Source of the DNA: an uncultured Chlorobiota bacterium
Lineage (GTDB): Bacteria; Bacteroidota; Bacteroidia; Bacteroidales; JAADGE01
Assembly: GCA_947311125.1 (NCBI GenBank)
Contig: CAMZKI010000018.1
Span: forward strand, 1 to 30,241
Direction of reading: 5' to 3'
Length of the DNA: 30,241 nt
A program made the position numbers and the translations under genes. Every line of letters begins with the position of its first letter. Position 1 is the stretch's first letter. Below the pieces are notes generated by a model. The model was given only the letters and a program-made list of their open reading frames with translations, did no database searches and had not been told where the DNA came from. Shown piece by piece: positions 8,110-16,500 of the stretch.

Positions 8110-8117
8110 CAAATATA
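8110..8117 (-). promoter_or_regulatory. TATATTTG -7 box of the rhomboid gene
   Basis: The minus strand reads TATATTTG, an exact TAnnTTTG match. The predicted transcript start near 8103 leaves about 32 bases before the ATG at 8070. The box overlaps the possible TTG start at 8112 and so argues against that start. No clear TTTG -33 element is visible upstream. Confidence 0.45.
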
Positions 8118-8194
8118 GATAATTTTAGTATAAAAGGGATTTTTTTCAGATATTTGTTATTAATTAAAAACATTATTTACATAATTTCTTTGTA

Positions 8195-11100
8195 ATGAGA
8201 AAATACATAGCCATTAGCCTGTTTTTATTTTTAAGTGCTTTTTTAACAGCACAGACAAATCCTTTGTGGTTACGATATCCGGCAATTTCACCCGACGGAA
8301 AATATGTTGCGTTTTCCTACAAGGGTGATATATACAAAGTATCCTCTTCCGGCGGGAAAGCAGTTGCCTTGACTCAGAATAAAGCATATGATTATAAGCC
8401 CGTCTGGTCTCCTGACGGCAAATCAATTGCTTTCTCATCAGACCGTTACGGCAATTTTGATATTTATCTTATTTCTGCAGAGGGAGGTGTTCCCGTAAGG
8501 TTGACCTTCTATTCCGGAAAGGAAATTCCTAATTCGTTTACACCCGAAGGAGATAAAATCCTGTTTACGGCTGCAATTTCAGATCCTGTCAGTAATATAA
8601 GTTTCCCGAGAAGCTATTTGAGCGAACTTTACGAAGTTCCGATAAGCGGAGGAAGTATAAGGCAAATACTTTCAATACCTGCCGAAGAAGCAAAATATTC
8701 ATCCGATAAAACAAAAATAATTTTTCAGGATGCAAAAGGACCTGAGAACTATTGGCGGAAACATCAAAAATCTTCTGTCGCCAGAGATTTAAGAATTTAT
8801 GACACAAAAACCGGTAACTTTTCTTTTTTGACAAAATATGAAGGCGAAGACAGACTGCCTTCTTTTTCAGCAGATGAAAAATACATTTATTTTACAAGCG
8901 AAAGGTTTAACAATACGTTTAATGTTTGTAAACTTAATTTAAGTAACCCGGAATACGTAAAACAAATAACTGATTTTAAAAAAAATCCTGTCAGGTTTCT
9001 GACTGTTTCCGGTAATGATGATTTGTGCTTTACTTACGACGGGGAGATATACGTAAAAAGGAAAGAAGAAAATGCGAAAAAAATAAATATAACTATTCTT
9101 GCCGATGTTAAAGAAAATCCCGAAAAATACGTGAAAGCAACTTCCGGGATAACCGATATGGCTGTTTCTCCCGACGGAAAAGAAACCGCATTCATAATAA
9201 GAGGTAACGTATTCGTAACTTCTGTTGATTATTCTACAACTAAACAAATTACGGCAACTCCTGAGCAGGAACGTTCGGTAAGTTTCAGTCCTGACGGAAA
9301 ATCTTTATTATATGCCTCGGAAAGAAACGGAAGTTGGGGAATTTACAGAACAAAAATTGTAAAAGAAGACGAAGATAATTTCATTTTTGCAACAGAAATT
9401 AAAGAAGACATACTTGTTGATTCGGAAAAAGACGAATTTCAGCCTGCATTTTCGCCTGACGGAAAAGAGGTTGCATTTCTTGAAGAACGTACTACTCTGC
9501 GTGTTTTGAATTTGGGGACAAAAAAAGTAAGAACTGTCCTTGCCGGAAAATATAATTATTCGTATTCTGACGGAGATCAAGATTATAAATGGTCGCCCGA
9601 CGGTAAATATTTTTTGGTTAGCTATTCTCCTAATACCTTGTTCTCTAACGACATAGGTCTTGTTAAAGCCGACGGCAGCGAAGAACCTTTTAATTTAACG
9701 AAAAGCGGGTATTCCGACAGCAATCCGAAATGGATTTTAAACGGAAAAGGAATGATTTGGGAGTCGGACAGAAACGGTTACAGAAGTCACGGCAGTTGGG
9801 GGTCTTACAGAGATGTTTATGCAATGTTTTTCACCCGGGATGCTTACGATAAATTTCGTTTATCCGAAGAGGAGTATAAGTTTCTGAAAGAAAAAAATAA
9901 AGGGAAAAAAGAAAAAAAACCGGAAAACGATAAAAAGAAAAAAAATAAGGATAAAAAAGAACAACCTAAAAAGGAAAACGGAATAAAAACCGTTAAATTA
10001 GAAAAAGACGGTTTGGAAGACCGAATTGTGCGGATGACAATTAATTCGTCGGCAATATCGGATATGGTTTTATCCCCGGAAGGAGATAAATTATATTATC
10101 TTACAAAATTTGAAAAAGGGTTTGATTTGTGGGTTAATAATTTGAGAAAAAAACAAACGAAACTTGCCAGAAAACTTACCGGATACGGCGGAAATATAAG
10201 CATAGACACAACAGGAAAAAACTTGTTTATGTATTCGGGCGGACAAATGATAAAAATAAAAACTTCCGATTATTCGAAAAAACCTATCTCTTTTAATGCC
10301 GAATATTATTTGAATAAAAGTGCCGAAAGAAAATATATGTTCGACCATGTTTGGCGACAAACTTTGAAGAAGTTTTACAAAAAGGATATGCAGGGAGTTG
10401 ACTGGAAATACTATAAAACCGTATATGAAAAATTCTTACCCTACATTGACAACAACTATGATTTTGCAGAAATGCTGAGTGAAATGCTCGGTGAACTGAA
10501 TGCATCACATACCGGCAGCGGATATCGGCACAGAGATGAAGGCGGAGATAAAACAGCATCTTTGGGAATTATCTATGATATAAATTATACGGGTAAAGGA
10601 ATGAAAATTGACGAAATTCTTGGTAAAAGTCCGCTTTTACGTGCTGAAAATGAAATAAAACCAGGGTTTATTATAAAAGAAATAGACAATAAACCGATTG
10701 AAAATAATCAGGATTATTTCAAGCTGCTAAATCATAAATCGGGGAAAGATGTTTTGGTTAAAATAAAAAATACTGATACCGGAAAATCTTTTACAGAAAG
10801 AGTTCAGGCAATTTCTTTACGGGAAAAAAATGATTTGCTTTACGAAAGATGGGTTGAAAACAGAAGGGCAGATGCAGAAAAATTATCCGGCGGACGTTTG
10901 GGATATGTTCACGTAAGAGGAATGAACAGTAAAAGTTTTCGCAAAGTATATTCCGATTTGTTAGGCAAAGAATTTCATAAAGATGCTGTTATAATTGACA
11001 CGCGTTTTAATCACGGAGGTTGGCTGCACGATGATTTAGCAACTCTTTTCAGCGGAAAAAAATATATAACTTTCAGTCCGAGAGGACATAAATTCGGATA

Positions 11101-11455
11101 CGACCCGCTCGGAAAATGGGTTAAGCCCTCAATTTTACTTATGTCGGAAGGTAATTATTCCGACGGATACGGTTTTCCTTATGCTTATACTGCATTAAAA
11201 ATAGGGAAAACAGTGGGTATGCCTGTTCCGGGAACTATGACAGCTGTTTGGTGGGAAACACTTCAGGATAAAAGCTTATACTTCGGTATTCCGCAAGTGG
11301 GAGCAATTGATATGAGCGGTGATTATCTTGAAAATAAACAGTTAGAGCCTGATTTCAAGGTTGATAACGATTACGGCAGTGTTATTAAGGGCATAGACAG
11401 GCAATTAGAGAAAGCTGTTGAGATTATGCTTGAAAATTTAAGCAGTAATAAATAG
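8195..11455 (+). CDS. Tricorn-like serine protease (propellers, PDZ, S41 catalytic domain)
   Basis: This is a secreted or periplasmic homologue of Tricorn protease. A signal peptide covers about residues 1-20 (FLTAQ). Two propeller regions follow, built of PD40 repeats: SPDGKYVAFS near 32, WSPDGKSIAFSS near 70, then later copies ending with WSPDGKYFLVS near 468. A very lysine-rich linker lies at about 565-597. The Tricorn core helical domain is near 705-780, a PDZ domain about 800-870, and the S41 domain to the end. Residues matching the Tricorn catalytic tetrad are visible: S771-H772 in ASHTG, nucleophile S989 in NYSDGYG and E1046 in LENKQLEPD. At 1086 residues the length is typical. Archaeal Tricorn degrades peptides in the cytosol; here the signal peptide implies an envelope role. 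It is monocistronic, ending at a bidirectional terminator. Family assignment is firm; substrate is unknown. Confidence 0.92.
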   Translation: MRKYIAISLFLFLSAFLTAQTNPLWLRYPAISPDGKYVAFSYKGDIYKVSSSGGKAVALTQNKAYDYKPVWSPDGKSIAFSSDRYGNFDIYLISAEGGVPVRLTFYSGKEIPNSFTPEGDKILFTAAISDPVSNISFPRSYLSELYEVPISGGSIRQILSIPAEEAKYSSDKTKIIFQDAKGPENYWRKHQKSSVARDLRIYDTKTGNFSFLTKYEGEDRLPSFSADEKYIYFTSERFNNTFNVCKLNLSNPEYVKQITDFKKNPVRFLTVSGNDDLCFTYDGEIYVKRKEENAKKINITILADVKENPEKYVKATSGITDMAVSPDGKETAFIIRGNVFVTSVDYSTTKQITATPEQERSVSFSPDGKSLLYASERNGSWGIYRTKIVKEDEDNFIFATEIKEDILVDSEKDEFQPAFSPDGKEVAFLEERTTLRVLNLGTKKVRTVLAGKYNYSYSDGDQDYKWSPDGKYFLVSYSPNTLFSNDIGLVKADGSEEPFNLTKSGYSDSNPKWILNGKGMIWESDRNGYRSHGSWGSYRDVYAMFFTRDAYDKFRLSEEEYKFLKEKNKGKKEKKPENDKKKKNKDKKEQPKKENGIKTVKLEKDGLEDRIVRMTINSSAISDMVLSPEGDKLYYLTKFEKGFDLWVNNLRKKQTKLARKLTGYGGNISIDTTGKNLFMYSGGQMIKIKTSDYSKKPISFNAEYYLNKSAERKYMFDHVWRQTLKKFYKKDMQGVDWKYYKTVYEKFLPYIDNNYDFAEMLSEMLGELNASHTGSGYRHRDEGGDKTASLGIIYDINYTGKGMKIDEILGKSPLLRAENEIKPGFIIKEIDNKPIENNQDYFKLLNHKSGKDVLVKIKNTDTGKSFTERVQAISLREKNDLLYERWVENRRADAEKLSGGRLGYVHVRGMNSKSFRKVYSDLLGKEFHKDAVIIDTRFNHGGWLHDDLATLFSGKKYITFSPRGHKFGYDPLGKWVKPSILLMSEGNYSDGYGFPYAYTALKIGKTVGMPVPGTMTAVWWETLQDKSLYFGIPQVGAIDMSGDYLENKQLEPDFKVDNDYGSVIKGIDRQLEKAVEIMLENLSSNK

Positions 11456-11471
11456 TGTCAAGTTAAAATAA

Positions 11472-11506
11472 AAAATACCTGTCTTACGGAATCTGACAGG
11501 TATTTT
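11472..11506. terminator. Bidirectional terminator between the Tricorn-like gene and rmuC
   Basis: A perfect 12-bp inverted repeat, AAAATACCTGTC at 11472-11483 and GACAGGTATTTT at 11495-11506, encloses an 11-base loop. It has A-rich and T-rich flanks, so either strand gives a stem with a U-rich 3' side. It starts 16 bases after the Tricorn-like stop and ends 1 base before the rmuC stop, as expected for a shared terminator of convergent genes. Confidence 0.85.
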
Positions 11507-11507
11507 A

Positions 11508-12986
11508 TTATTCATCTTCCGAGAATTTTGAAGGTAGTGATTTTTGGGCTTTTGCACCCAGGTCTTTTAGTTTCTTTACCTGCCCTATTATGTTGCCTCT
11601 GCCTTCGGCAAGCTGGCTGAAAGCCGTGTCATAGCTTTTTTGTGTTCGCTTTAAATTATTTCCTATATCTTCAAGGTTTTCGATGAAAGAAACAAATTTG
11701 TCGTGTAAAAGCCCGCCTCTTTCGGCAATTTCTAAAGCATTTTTATTTTGTTTATCTCTGTTCCACAGGTCAGCAACAAGTTTTAAGGCTGCTATAAGGT
11801 TTGTCGGGCTTATCAGCAGTATTTTTTTCTTGTATGCAAAGTTCCACAGGTCGGGCTCGTGTTTCATAGCAAGCAAATATGCCGGTTCTACAGGAATAAA
11901 CATCATAACGAAATCTAAAGAGTCGGTATAAGAGGCATAGTTTTTTGCGCTTAATTCGTCAATGTGTTTTTTTACGGAACTTATGTGAGCTTTGAGGAAT
12001 GCGTTCATTTCCTGCTCGTCAGAAGCTGAGTTATATTTTTCGTATGCCGTTAAACTTACTTTTGAGTCTATAATTACGGTTCTTCCGTCGGGATATTTCA
12101 GCATTACGTCGGGTTGCAGTTTTTTGCCTTCCGGAGTTTTTACGGTAATGCCTCTTTCGTCTCGTATAAATTCCTGAACAAAAAATTCTCTGCCTTTTTC
12201 AAGTCCGGAGTTCTCGAGGATGTTTTCAAGTATCATTTCTCCCCAGTCTCCTTGTGTTTTTGATGAACCTTTCAGTGCTTTAGTAAGGTTATTGGCTTCT
12301 TCGCTTATTTTTTGATTTAATTCGAAGAGTTTTTTTATTTCTTTTTCTAATGAAAATCGTTCTTTAGATTCTTTGTCATAGGTTTCTTCAACACGCTTTT
12401 TAAATTCTTTAATATTTTCGCCTAAAGGCTCCAGCAGGGTTTTTAGGTTAAGCTCGTTTTGTTCGGTAAATTTTTTACTTTTTTCTTCTAATATGTTATT
12501 TGCAAGCACTTTAAATTCATTACTGAATTTTTCTCCTATTTTTTCAAGTTCGGCTTTTTGTGTTTGCAGTTTTTCATTCAGGTTTTTATTTTTTTCCTCC
12601 AGAGAGATTTTTTCGGAAATAAGCCGAGTGATTTTTTTATTAAGGTTTTCGTTTGTTTCGTAATTTTCACGAATTTCATTTTTCAGTTCTTCGTTTTCCT
12701 TCTCTTTGTTTTCGAGGTTTGCTTGTGCTGAGGATAATTGTTTGTTTATTTCGGATATTTTATCTCTTGCGGTTGTTATTTCTTCTTTTAAAATTTTTAT
12801 TTCCTGTTCTTCTTTCAGGATATCTTCATAGGCTGACTTCAGTTTAAAATCGGTTATTTCTTTTTCTTTTATAAATTTTTCTGCTTCGGATTTAGGAACG
12901 GTTGTTTTTTTCATAAACAAAAAAAACGCAAAAAAGCCGGCAGCTGCTCCGAAGATAAATGCTAATAAAGGTAAAACAGTTTCCAT
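11508..12986 (-). CDS. rmuC: RmuC family DNA recombination protein
   Basis: RmuC-family proteins limit inversions at short inverted repeats in E. coli and carry a nuclease-like core. This 492-residue protein has an N-terminal membrane helix (about 3-24) and a long charged coiled coil of about 30-175. The conserved RmuC domain follows, with GSSKTQGDWGEMILENIL, PDGRTVIIDSKVSL and the LLISPTNLIAALKLV region. The order and length are typical. It is convergent with the Tricorn-like gene and downstream of gcvH on the same strand, but the gcvH terminator and a separate TATATTTG box separate it from gcvH. The ATG lies only 4 bases after that box, so the mRNA may be nearly leaderless. The molecular activity of the family is still poorly defined. 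Confidence 0.93.
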   Translation of the reverse strand: METVLPLLAFIFGAAAGFFAFFLFMKKTTVPKSEAEKFIKEKEITDFKLKSAYEDILKEEQEIKILKEEITTARDKISEINKQLSSAQANLENKEKENEELKNEIRENYETNENLNKKITRLISEKISLEEKNKNLNEKLQTQKAELEKIGEKFSNEFKVLANNILEEKSKKFTEQNELNLKTLLEPLGENIKEFKKRVEETYDKESKERFSLEKEIKKLFELNQKISEEANNLTKALKGSSKTQGDWGEMILENILENSGLEKGREFFVQEFIRDERGITVKTPEGKKLQPDVMLKYPDGRTVIIDSKVSLTAYEKYNSASDEQEMNAFLKAHISSVKKHIDELSAKNYASYTDSLDFVMMFIPVEPAYLLAMKHEPDLWNFAYKKKILLISPTNLIAALKLVADLWNRDKQNKNALEIAERGGLLHDKFVSFIENLEDIGNNLKRTQKSYDTAFSQLAEGRGNIIGQVKKLKDLGAKAQKSLPSKFSEDE

Positions 12987-12990
12987 ATCA

Positions 12991-12998
12991 CAAATATA
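12991..12998 (-). promoter_or_regulatory. TATATTTG -7 box immediately before rmuC
   Basis: The minus strand reads TATATTTG at 12998-12991, followed by TGAT and then the ATG at 12986. A start 6-7 bases after the box would coincide with the start codon, giving a leaderless or nearly leaderless mRNA. The box lies directly after the T run of the gcvH terminator. No -33 element can be placed with confidence. Confidence 0.4.
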
Positions 12999-13002
12999 AG
13001 AT

Positions 13003-13030
13003 AAAAAAAGGATTGCCTTAAAGACAATCC
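13003..13030 (-). terminator. Rho-independent terminator of gcvH
   Basis: On the minus strand an 8-bp stem, GGATTGTC (13030-13023) with GGCAATCC (13017-13010), has one G-T pair and a 5-base loop. It is followed by seven Ts (complement of 13009-13003). It lies 26 bases after the gcvH stop and only a few bases before the rmuC promoter box, insulating the two genes. Confidence 0.85.
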
Positions 13031-13056
13031 CGTAAAAAGTATATTTTCTTAATTAT

Positions 13057-13437
13057 TTAAGAATTTATTTTTGCTTCATAGTCGGTATGCGACAGCAAAT
13101 CATCTGCTTCTGAAGAGTCTTTTAAGGATATTTTTATAATCCAGCCTTCGCCGTAAGGGTCAGAATTTATAAGTTCGGGAGTGTCCTCAAGTTTTGTGTT
13201 AAATTCAAGAACTTCACCTGACACAGGCATATACATATCCGAAACTGTTTTAACGGCTTCTATTGTTCCGAATGCTTCGCCTTTTTCAATTTCTTCGCCT
13301 ACGGTTTCAACTTCAACAAAAACAATGTCTCCTAATTCGCCTTGTGCAAAATCGGTAATTCCAACAAATGCTTCTTCACCTTCAATTCTTACCCATTCGT
13401 GGTTATCGGTGTATTTTAAATTTTTGGGAATGTTCAT
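13057..13437 (-). CDS. gcvH: Glycine cleavage system H protein
   Basis: GcvH is the lipoyl carrier that shuttles the aminomethyl group between the P, T and L proteins of glycine cleavage. The 126-residue length is standard. The lipoylation site is K63 in GTIEAVKTVSD, and DNHEWVR near the N terminus and PYGEGWIIKI near the C terminus are family signatures. No gcvP or gcvT is present, so it stands apart from its pathway. It lies downstream of sprA with a 120-base gap, a neighbourhood I recall in other Bacteroidota (ruvA-sprA-gcvH). A TAATTTTG box in that gap and a strong terminator after the stop suggest it can be transcribed alone. In Bacteroidota GcvH may also take part in lipoate relay to other enzymes; that is inference here. 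Confidence 0.97.
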   Translation of the reverse strand: MNIPKNLKYTDNHEWVRIEGEEAFVGITDFAQGELGDIVFVEVETVGEEIEKGEAFGTIEAVKTVSDMYMPVSGEVLEFNTKLEDTPELINSDPYGEGWIIKISLKDSSEADDLLSHTDYEAKINS

Positions 13438-13490
13438 AATGTGTTTATTTTAAGATTTTTATAAAATATTTTTGATTTTTTAATGATTTT

Positions 13491-13498
13491 CAAAATTA
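13491..13498 (-). promoter_or_regulatory. TAATTTTG -7 box upstream of gcvH
   Basis: The minus strand reads TAATTTTG, matching TAnnTTTG, in the 120-base gap between the sprA stop and the gcvH ATG. The predicted start near 13484 gives a leader of about 46 bases. The gap is very AT-rich, so a chance match is more likely here than at the TATATTTG sites. Confidence 0.35.
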
Positions 13499-13557
13499 GA
13501 AAAATGAATTCGGAAAAAAAAATCCGGGCTTATGTTTTAGAAACTGAAAACTGTATT

Positions 13558-16500
13558 TTAGATATTAGCCAAATTAAATCTTAAACTGAAACCTATATGT
13601 GTGTTAGAGGTTTTAAAAGATGTTGAAACTCGCGGAGTGTTAACAAGGCGGTCGTAAAAAATTCTCAGAGTAACTTTATCTAAATTATAATCGGTGCTGA
13701 TTTTTACCGATAGGTTTTTTTGTCCTGCCGAAAGCTGATTGTCTGCTTCTTTAATTCTTCTTATAACGGCATAATTGTCGCTGTATGTAAAGTCAAGTCT
13801 GAAATTAAGGTCGCTTTTAAAAAGTTTTTGACTGCCTTGTATCATCATAGGTATTTCTAAGTCCGGAACTTTGTAACCGAACCCGAATACATATTCTTTG
13901 CGTAATAATTCGGTTAGGGTATTGTTTCCGAAGTTAAGCGTGAGGTTTCTGGATTGCTTGTATTCTATTCTTGTTGACATATCATTTTTCCACCGCATAT
14001 CAATTCCTATGAGGGGGGTAAATTTTTCGTCTATCATAACGGCATCAACAAAATATTCCGATACAAAATAAGTTCCTGTCAATTCGTCCTGAATATCGGT
14101 AAATCCGGTGTTGCCTATTTCCGTAAATGCAGAGTTTGACTGGTAAGATGATACGGTATAGCTTGAGCGGTATCCGTGATTTACGGTTACGCGTTTCAGG
14201 TATTTTTTTATGAAGTCATAATATGTAAGTCCGTCGTATTTCAGTCGCCAATTCGGGAGAGGAATGAGGGGGAACATTTCTAATCCTGCTTTATTTACGT
14301 CTTTTCCCGAATATGCGGCTAAAAATGCAGGCAGCATTACTTCTCTTGATGTAGGACTGTATCCGTAAGGAAATTGATTTATGTAATTGTCGGCAGGCAG
14401 TGTGTCGTTGTTCGGCAGGTTTCTGTCGTAAACTATTCCTTCTGCGATTCTTTCGTCTGCAAGCCGGTCGGCAACATCCAGTCTGTAGTCTAAAAAACGA
14501 TTGTAGGTTATTGAGTTATATGTCGAGTCTGTTATTTTGTCAAAAGCTGTTTTTATGCTTAAAAAACTCATTGAAAACGAACCGCTTTGCGATTGGTTTT
14601 GTGCGTTTAAATTGCCGTAGCCGTCGTTTACCCAAAATTCTCTGCTTTGCTTACTTTCTCTTCTGTCGGCACTTACATCTATTCGTAAACCTTTTATCGG
14701 TTTCAGCGTTGCTTTGAAATTGTATGTTACGTCGTTGTTTTGAATAACGGGAGAGTTGAGCAGGGTATCTCCCGAGAGCCATCCGTTAATTGCGGCTTTT
14801 GATGCAAAATCACTTTCCTGAATACCTGTAATGAATTTCCATCCCGGTGCGTTATTATTCAGGTCGTTGAAACTGAAGTTTTCAAAACCCAGATAATTTG
14901 ATTTTTTCATATATCCGGGAATGATACTTCCGTTATTTTCCGAGTAGGTTAAAGAAATATTTCTTACTGACATTAAAGCGTAAAGTGTGTAATCGGATAA
15001 AACTCTGAGAAAGTTTTCTTTTACTTCTTTTTTTCCGGTTACCTCTATCGTTACTTTTTTTGCTGATTCTTCGGGATAAAATTTGACTTTATTTTCGTTA
15101 ACAATTTCAGTTCTGCCTTTTATTTCTTTATTGTTTTGGTCCTTTGCCGTGAGTTTTACGTTTTCTGTTTTCAGGTTGTGGATAATGCTTCTGGGCTTGT
15201 TCTTTTTAAGTGTTACGTTATTTTTTGAGAATTTAACGTTTTTAAATTTCTTTTTTGCCTTTTTTTTGCCTCCTTTAAATTTATTGTCAACGTTTTTCAG
15301 AAATTTAATTTTCCTGTATATTCTGCTGAAGTTTGCTTGTGTTGAAAATTGTATTCTTTGATTATTCCTGATTGTATTTCCGAGATTTATCGTTGAGTCT
15401 TGAGTTCTGGGTCCTAATGTCCAAAAATAATCGGCATCGTATCTTACGTTTGCGTTTACCCAGTCAAGCAGCGGGAGTTGGTTTATCGGAATATTCCACG
15501 TTCCGTTTAACTTCTGATGAAAGTCTGTTGTTCTGCCGAAATTTCTTAAACTGTCAACAACGCTGTTTTTATAATCGCTCCATTTTTGCTCATCGGTTTT
15601 GTCTATTTTTCCTTCCGGTTCGCCCACCCATGCCTGGTTATTGGCACTGTATGTAAATTTTAAGTTTCTTGAAAGATTATATTTAATATCGTAAGTTCTG
15701 TTCCATGTAAATTGCTTGTCGAAAGTTTCATCAATGAGAACATCGGCATTGTCAATATTACGAAATAAAACTTCATTGTATGATTTTCTTATGTCAGTTC
15801 TGAAAGCAACCATTGAGGGTGCGTAGTAAAAGTTAAAATCTTTAATTATTCTGAATGCTTTTTTTCTGAATAACTTAACTTTTGAAAAAGGTTTTATGTT
15901 TTTAGGTGTTATATTATAATTGTATGCCAAAGCTCCTGTATGTATTTTCAGGAGGTTGTGCTCGGTATTTATGTTTCTTGAAAAAAGTTCGTTGTAGCCG
16001 TAGCTTGCTGTCCAGTTAGATATTGCCCAAGCGGGGGTGTTACGTCTTCCCGTATTGTTTTTAGAGCCCGGTCTGATTTTGTTGTTTTTTTCCGAATTTT
16101 GATTTTTTGATTTTTTTTCTCGGTTTCCTGATATTCTGATATTTGTGAGATTTACAGATTTTCTCTTAACGTAATCTTGGCTTATTTTCAAGAATTCATT
16201 TTTTTCTTTTTGAGTAAGATTGCTTAATGTTGCCGTCATTTTTATGTCGGGATTCAGAGGGTCGTATTCAGGATTGCTTCTGTATTCTGAATATCCGAAA
16301 TACAGGGGTATGCGTATTCCGTATTTTTTCGGAAAAAATTTTCCCAATTCGGTGCTTGCGGAGAAGTCATAATTAAAATCGGTAGATTGTTGTCTTTGGT
16401 CTACAGTTTCTTCAATGCCGCCGAAACCGGGAGTGCTGTATTCTCCGGAAAGAGCAATCGTGGAAAAGTCAGCAAGATTTGCCTGCAGACGACCTCTGGC

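Noticed and set aside
8182..8194. TTTCTTTG just before the Tricorn-like ATG as a promoter box
   Set aside because: It does not match TA at the first two positions, and a start 6-7 bases later would fall after the ATG.
13505..13545. Possible terminator after sprA (CGGA/TCCG flanking a homopolymer)
   Set aside because: The stem is 4 bp and the loop is itself the homopolymer; it is too weak to call.
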